Shown here piece after piece: positions 50,002 through 52,780 of a DNA stretch of 52,780 nt (position 1 is the stretch's first letter; every line of letters begins with the position of its first letter). The translations under genes and the position numbers were made by a program. The notes below the pieces were generated by a model. The model was not told the DNA's origin. It ran no database searches and was given only the letters and a program-made list of their open reading frames with translations. Origin of the DNA: CAYVQF01 sp964454015 (GTDB lineage: Bacteria; Myxococcota_A; Bradymonadia; UBA4248); contig CAYVQF010000041.1 in assembly GCA_964454015.1 (NCBI GenBank), positions 1 to 52,780 on the forward strand, given 5' to 3'.

Positions 50002-51117
50002 TCACTCGGGCAGGCGCACGGGCCCAATGTAGCGGCGGGAGATGACGATGTTGTCCATCCAGCGCACCATGGTGTGGGGAAAGTTCTCCGTGGTGCGGTG
50101 CAGGTTGATGTTGACGTTGATGGGGCGCGGCGCGCCGACCTCCCGGAAGCGCATGTGGGTGATGCGTGACTGGAGCACCCCATCGATCCAGAAGCGGGCC
50201 TCGCCGTCATTGAGCCCGGGCGTGTTGAGGTAGAGCCCCACCTCGTAACAGCGCCAAGTGTTGAAGCGGATGTAGGTAAAGGGCGAGGCGTAGGCCGAGA
50301 AGCGATAATCCGAGACGTTGTCCAGTGTCCCCACCTCGGCCACGGCGCCGCTGGGATCGGGGTTGTAACTGTAGAGGTGACCCACCCAGAGATAGCCGTC
50401 GTTCGCCTCGGGCTTCTGGCTGTTGCCCCAGCCCACGAACTGCACCGAGGCGTTGTACCAGTTGTCGTCCGTGGTCTGCGGGCCCTCGGCGTAGATGCCA
50501 AAACCCTTGACGCCCACCCCGCGGTTCTGATCGATGGGGTGGAAAGAGCCATCGAAGTTGTAGCAGACCCGCACGAAATAGGCGTCGTGGGGGTTGTCTG
50601 CGGGGTCGGTGGGCAAGACGAAGCGCGTGGTCGGACCGTTGAGCCCTTCGGGCCACTCGAAACGCGCCGCGTAATCCCCGACGTAGACCTCGTCGCCGAC
50701 GACCGTGAGCTGGTTCAGCAGGCGGTCCTCTTCGGTTGGCAGACGCACGGTGCCGCTTTCGAAGTCCTCGGCAGCGTAGACCGCCGGATGCGCAGCGATG
50801 CCCCGGTCGCCCGGGTAGGCATGCGCGATCCCCCAGTTGACGCCCGCGGCCAAACCCTCCTGCCACACCGTCGCGCGGCTGGGCGTCGCCACGTCCTCCA
50901 CCAGGTCGGGGAGGGCGCCATCGCTGAGCTCGGCAGGGGGCAGCTCCTGAAGCGCGTCAACGGGCGCATCTGGCCCCAGGTCAGTGGGCAAAATCTCCTC
51001 CTGCACCTCACCAAAATCAGGTGGCAGGGTCACGTCGCTACCCTTCTTGTCACCATCGTCGCAGGCCCACAGCCCCACCAACACCCCTAGCCCCAGCCAA
51101 CCCAACCTTGTGTTCAT
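50002..51117 (-). CDS. Asp-rich lipoprotein with jelly-roll-like (polysaccharide-lyase-like) domain
   Basis: The 371-aa product starts with a lipoprotein signal (LGLGVLVGLWACDDGDKK) and an Asp/Pro/Leu-rich linker to about residue 80 (PPDFGEVQEEILPTDLGPD). The remaining 290 residues form one beta-rich domain with a Trp/Tyr-rich ligand-like surface (YFVRVCYNFDGSFHPIDQN, NDGYLWVGHLYSYNP, RFNTWRCYEVGLYLNTP, GEARFWIDGVLQSR, VRWMDNIVISRRYIG). The WxDG block near the end is typical of concanavalin-type lyase and binding domains. The family name is uncertain. ATG 51117 lies at the signal peptide with AGGAG upstream; an in-frame start at 51153 is less likely. Confidence 0.8.
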   Translation of the reverse strand: MNTRLGWLGLGVLVGLWACDDGDKKGSDVTLPPDFGEVQEEILPTDLGPDAPVDALQELPPAELSDGALPDLVEDVATPSRATVWQEGLAAGVNWGIAHAYPGDRGIAAHPAVYAAEDFESGTVRLPTEEDRLLNQLTVVGDEVYVGDYAARFEWPEGLNGPTTRFVLPTDPADNPHDAYFVRVCYNFDGSFHPIDQNRGVGVKGFGIYAEGPQTTDDNWYNASVQFVGWGNSQKPEANDGYLWVGHLYSYNPDPSGAVAEVGTLDNVSDYRFSAYASPFTYIRFNTWRCYEVGLYLNTPGLNDGEARFWIDGVLQSRITHMRFREVGAPRPINVNINLHRTTENFPHTMVRWMDNIVISRRYIGPVRLPE

Positions 51118-51284
51118 CCTCTGCTCTCCTAGTAGTGACGGACGTCGCCGCACGCGTTCTCGTCAGAGACAGCGACGAAGTCAAGACGGTGGTCACGCCG
51201 TGTCTTGCAGAGACTCAGACACCACAAGACAGGCGGCGCAAGCGATGGGCATGGGTGGCCCCGGGAGGCCACGGCGCAGAGCGC

Positions 51285-52400
51285 TCAGGTGAGGCCTTCT
51301 TTCTGCATCTCGGCAAAGGTCCCTGGTCCGAGACAACCGTCGGCTTGCAGGTTCTTGGACTGCTGCCAGGCAAAGATGGACCGGGCCGTTTCTTGGCCCG
51401 GCAGGCCATCGGGCTCACTCCCAATAATCTCTTGGATCTTCTTCCACTGCTCTTTGGTGTAGCCCCGGCCGCGGTTGTAATTCACCGCCCGGGTGACGTT
51501 GAAGTTCGCCGCTGGCGCTGGGGCCGCCGTGCCGCCACCTGCATTGGCCACCCCGCCGCCTTCGCTGACCTTGGCCCACACGTTCTGCATGCCACCGGCG
51601 GCATGCCAACTGCGCAAGAGCGCCGTGGACAGACCGGCGATCTGGAAGTGGGGTCGGTCGATGAAGCTGGTCCAGTTGCCGCCCCACTCCAAGCCGGCCT
51701 CGACGCCCGCCTGGCCGAGGGCCTTCCAGTCGTGTTGCTCACCCCAAGGCTGAGGCCCAGTGAAGACCACGTCGATGGCCACGCCGTAGTTGTGGTAGCT
51801 GCCGCCGCCTTTGACGTTGGTGACTTTGCTCCCCGGCGCGGTTCGACCTTTGGCGTAGAGCGCGTCTTGTTCGGCAATGGTCCGCAGCCCGTCGACCACC
51901 CACACGCTCAGCCCCTTGGCCTTGGCATTGGCCAACAGGGCTTGGGCCTTGGTCTGCATCAACGGATGCAGCGCCGACAGCTTGCCTCTAGGATCGCCTT
52001 CCTTGGATGGATCCGTCTCAGTGGCGGCCTTGGCGCGGATGTCGGAGCCGAACATGTGGGTCAGCGTCCCCGGGCCAGCCTTACCGTCCACATCGAGCTT
52101 GTTGCTCTGCTGATAGGCGGCAATGGCCTGGACCAAGGCCGTGTCCGCCGGCCCCGTCGCCGGCACCCCTGAGACCTTGCCGCGAAGCTGGTCGATCACA
52201 TCTTGGGGATAACGCGCCGCGTTGGTGACGTAATAAGACACGGCCGAAGCCGCCTTGGCCGCGTTGAGCGGCTGTGGTCCCGGCGGTGCAGGCTCGGGGT
52301 CCAACAAGCCATTTCCCTGAACGCCGCCCCCATCGAGCAACGAATCGTTCTGTGCACCCGCCTTCTTCGTCGACTGATTGTCCAACATGGAATTCTGCAT
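51285..52400 (-). CDS. M15-type peptidoglycan peptidase flanked by two peptidoglycan-binding-like domains, no signal peptide
   Basis: The 371-aa protein has a polar, disordered N-terminus (MQNSMLDNQSTKKAG...) instead of a signal peptide. A first peptidoglycan-binding-like domain (about 50-118: VQAIAAYQQSNKLDVDGKAG) precedes an M15-type peptidase core: GLRTIAEQDALYAKG (about 168-182), SYHNYGVAIDV with His and Asp zinc ligands (about 198-208), and DRPHFQ with the third zinc ligand (about 247-252). A second binding-like domain closes it (FAWQQSKNLQADGCLGPGTF). The core resembles CwlK/endolysin L-Ala-D-Glu or D-Ala-D-Ala peptidases. Without a signal peptide it must leave by another route or act after lysis or inside a delivery particle. 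ATG 52400 has AGGGAG upstream. Confidence 0.88.
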   Translation of the reverse strand: MQNSMLDNQSTKKAGAQNDSLLDGGGVQGNGLLDPEPAPPGPQPLNAAKAASAVSYYVTNAARYPQDVIDQLRGKVSGVPATGPADTALVQAIAAYQQSNKLDVDGKAGPGTLTHMFGSDIRAKAATETDPSKEGDPRGKLSALHPLMQTKAQALLANAKAKGLSVWVVDGLRTIAEQDALYAKGRTAPGSKVTNVKGGGSYHNYGVAIDVVFTGPQPWGEQHDWKALGQAGVEAGLEWGGNWTSFIDRPHFQIAGLSTALLRSWHAAGGMQNVWAKVSEGGGVANAGGGTAAPAPAANFNVTRAVNYNRGRGYTKEQWKKIQEIIGSEPDGLPGQETARSIFAWQQSKNLQADGCLGPGTFAEMQKEGLT

Positions 52401-52726
52401 CGTTTCTCCCTTTGAAGTTCACCAAACCAACCACACCGCGCGCAGGTTCATCCACTCAATCACTCAGCCTCCGCGCCATCGCTCCAAGCTCACAGCCACC
52501 CGGCCCCTTCCTCCGCGCCGATCACCCAAGCAGCATCGACAAATGCGCCAACTTGGCACAACGAGAGCATCCCTCCCTCGCCCCGCATCAGCTCTGCGCT
52601 TCGCCTCAGCATTTTCCTGCAACACCGCTCGATTCTCCACGCTCTATACCACGGTCCTCTGGGCGCCCGGGCCGGCCCAAAGCAACCATCGTGCCTGCAA
52701 TATCGCACCTCTCACCGCCTCACGCA
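52401..52726. other. Non-coding end region before the right terminal repeat
   Basis: There is no convincing gene. The sequence is CA/CT-rich with short frames only. It contains the upstream region of the peptidase gene, for which I see no clear promoter pair. Base composition becomes less GC-rich towards the repeat. Confidence 0.6.
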
Positions 52727-52779
52727 CCCTGATCCACGGTCAAGAAAAGAAAAAACCCCGTTGTTCTTGGATTTCCAAG
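52727..52779. repeat. Right copy of 53-bp terminal inverted repeat, ending at a hairpin apex
   Basis: This is the reverse complement of 1-53 with two mismatches. The outer edge is a perfect dyad TCTTGG (52765-52770), loop ATTT, CCAAGA (52775-52780), so the scaffold stops a few bases past the centre of a palindrome. The run AAAAAACCCCG followed by CGGGGTTTTTT beyond the apex would make a long stem with poly-U ends if the palindrome continues as on the left copy. Confidence 0.9.
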
Positions 52780-52780
52780 A

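Noticed and set aside
1..52780. The window as a complete linear plasmid or phage with terminal inverted repeats
   Set aside because: It carries housekeeping genes (pgm, murB, rsgA, pckG) and no replication, partition, telomere-resolvase or virion genes that I can recognise; the ends fit assembly breaks at a dispersed palindrome better.

Overview
This window is high-GC DNA (by eye about two-thirds G+C) with dense, mostly short-spaced protein genes on both strands and no rRNA, tRNA, integrase, transposase or phage structural gene that I can recognise. The gene set is chromosomal: pgm, murB, rsgA, pckG, a DNA-3-methyladenine glycosylase. Several features point to a myxobacterium-like lineage (Myxococcota / former Deltaproteobacteria): transmembrane Ser/Thr kinases with extracytoplasmic sensor domains, AgmX/PglI-type C-terminal modules, a MYXO-CTERM-like sorting tail (Cys, hydrophobic helix, Arg cluster) on a secreted metalloprotease, and many lipoproteins with Asp/Pro/Leu-rich linkers. 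A run of exactly 100 N inside a coding tandem repeat shows that this is a draft scaffold. Both scaffold ends stop inside the same AT-rich palindromic repeat, in inverted orientation.

Layout. 1-833: end repeat and two small doubtful genes. 834-4650 (minus): ADP-ribosylglycohydrolase, nucleoside phosphorylase and tungsten-type aldehyde:ferredoxin oxidoreductase, probably one operon. 4860-9527: a methyltransferase, a membrane protein made of five copies of a DUF898-like module, a POT-family transporter and a TPR protein. 9478-12068 (minus): a secreted protein translationally coupled to a double metzincin protease. 12239-15418 (plus): a full-length bacterial homologue of the eukaryotic major vault protein, followed by a small Cys/His protein. 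15415-18492 (minus): a giant receptor kinase (kinase, TM, type-I periplasmic-binding fold, FGE/SUMF domain). 18790-20876: an outer-membrane beta-barrel and a lipoprotein. 21087-25367 (plus): pgm, murB and acyl-CoA ligase, an overlapping operon for sugar phosphate, wall precursor and fatty acid activation. 25432-29781: a DUF6600 lipoprotein with a collapsed Glu/Arg repeat, then a kinase and a divergent secreted protein that share AgmX-type modules. 29814-31863 (minus): flavodiiron protein and alkyladenine glycosylase. 32203-40364: lipoproteins with FGE or lamin-tail domains, rsgA, a DUF6544 protein, an E2-like acyltransferase and an unknown exported protein. 40527-44096 (plus): FkbM methyltransferase, a hairpin plus 55-bp tandem repeat, pckG and a small coupled gene. 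44112-52400: EF-hand-like protein, HAD-family lipoprotein, DUF4091/GH123-like lipoprotein, unknown membrane protein, Asp-rich lipoprotein, and an M15-type peptidoglycan peptidase without a signal peptide.

The most notable element is the vault-protein homologue at 12239-15094. Its shoulder, cap-helix and cap-ring regions line up segment by segment with animal MVP, and its next-door small Cys/His protein is a candidate partner. Other points of interest are the palindromic scaffold ends, the fused double protease with an internal sorting tail and second signal peptide, the kinase/binding-protein/FGE receptor, and the five-fold DUF898-like array.
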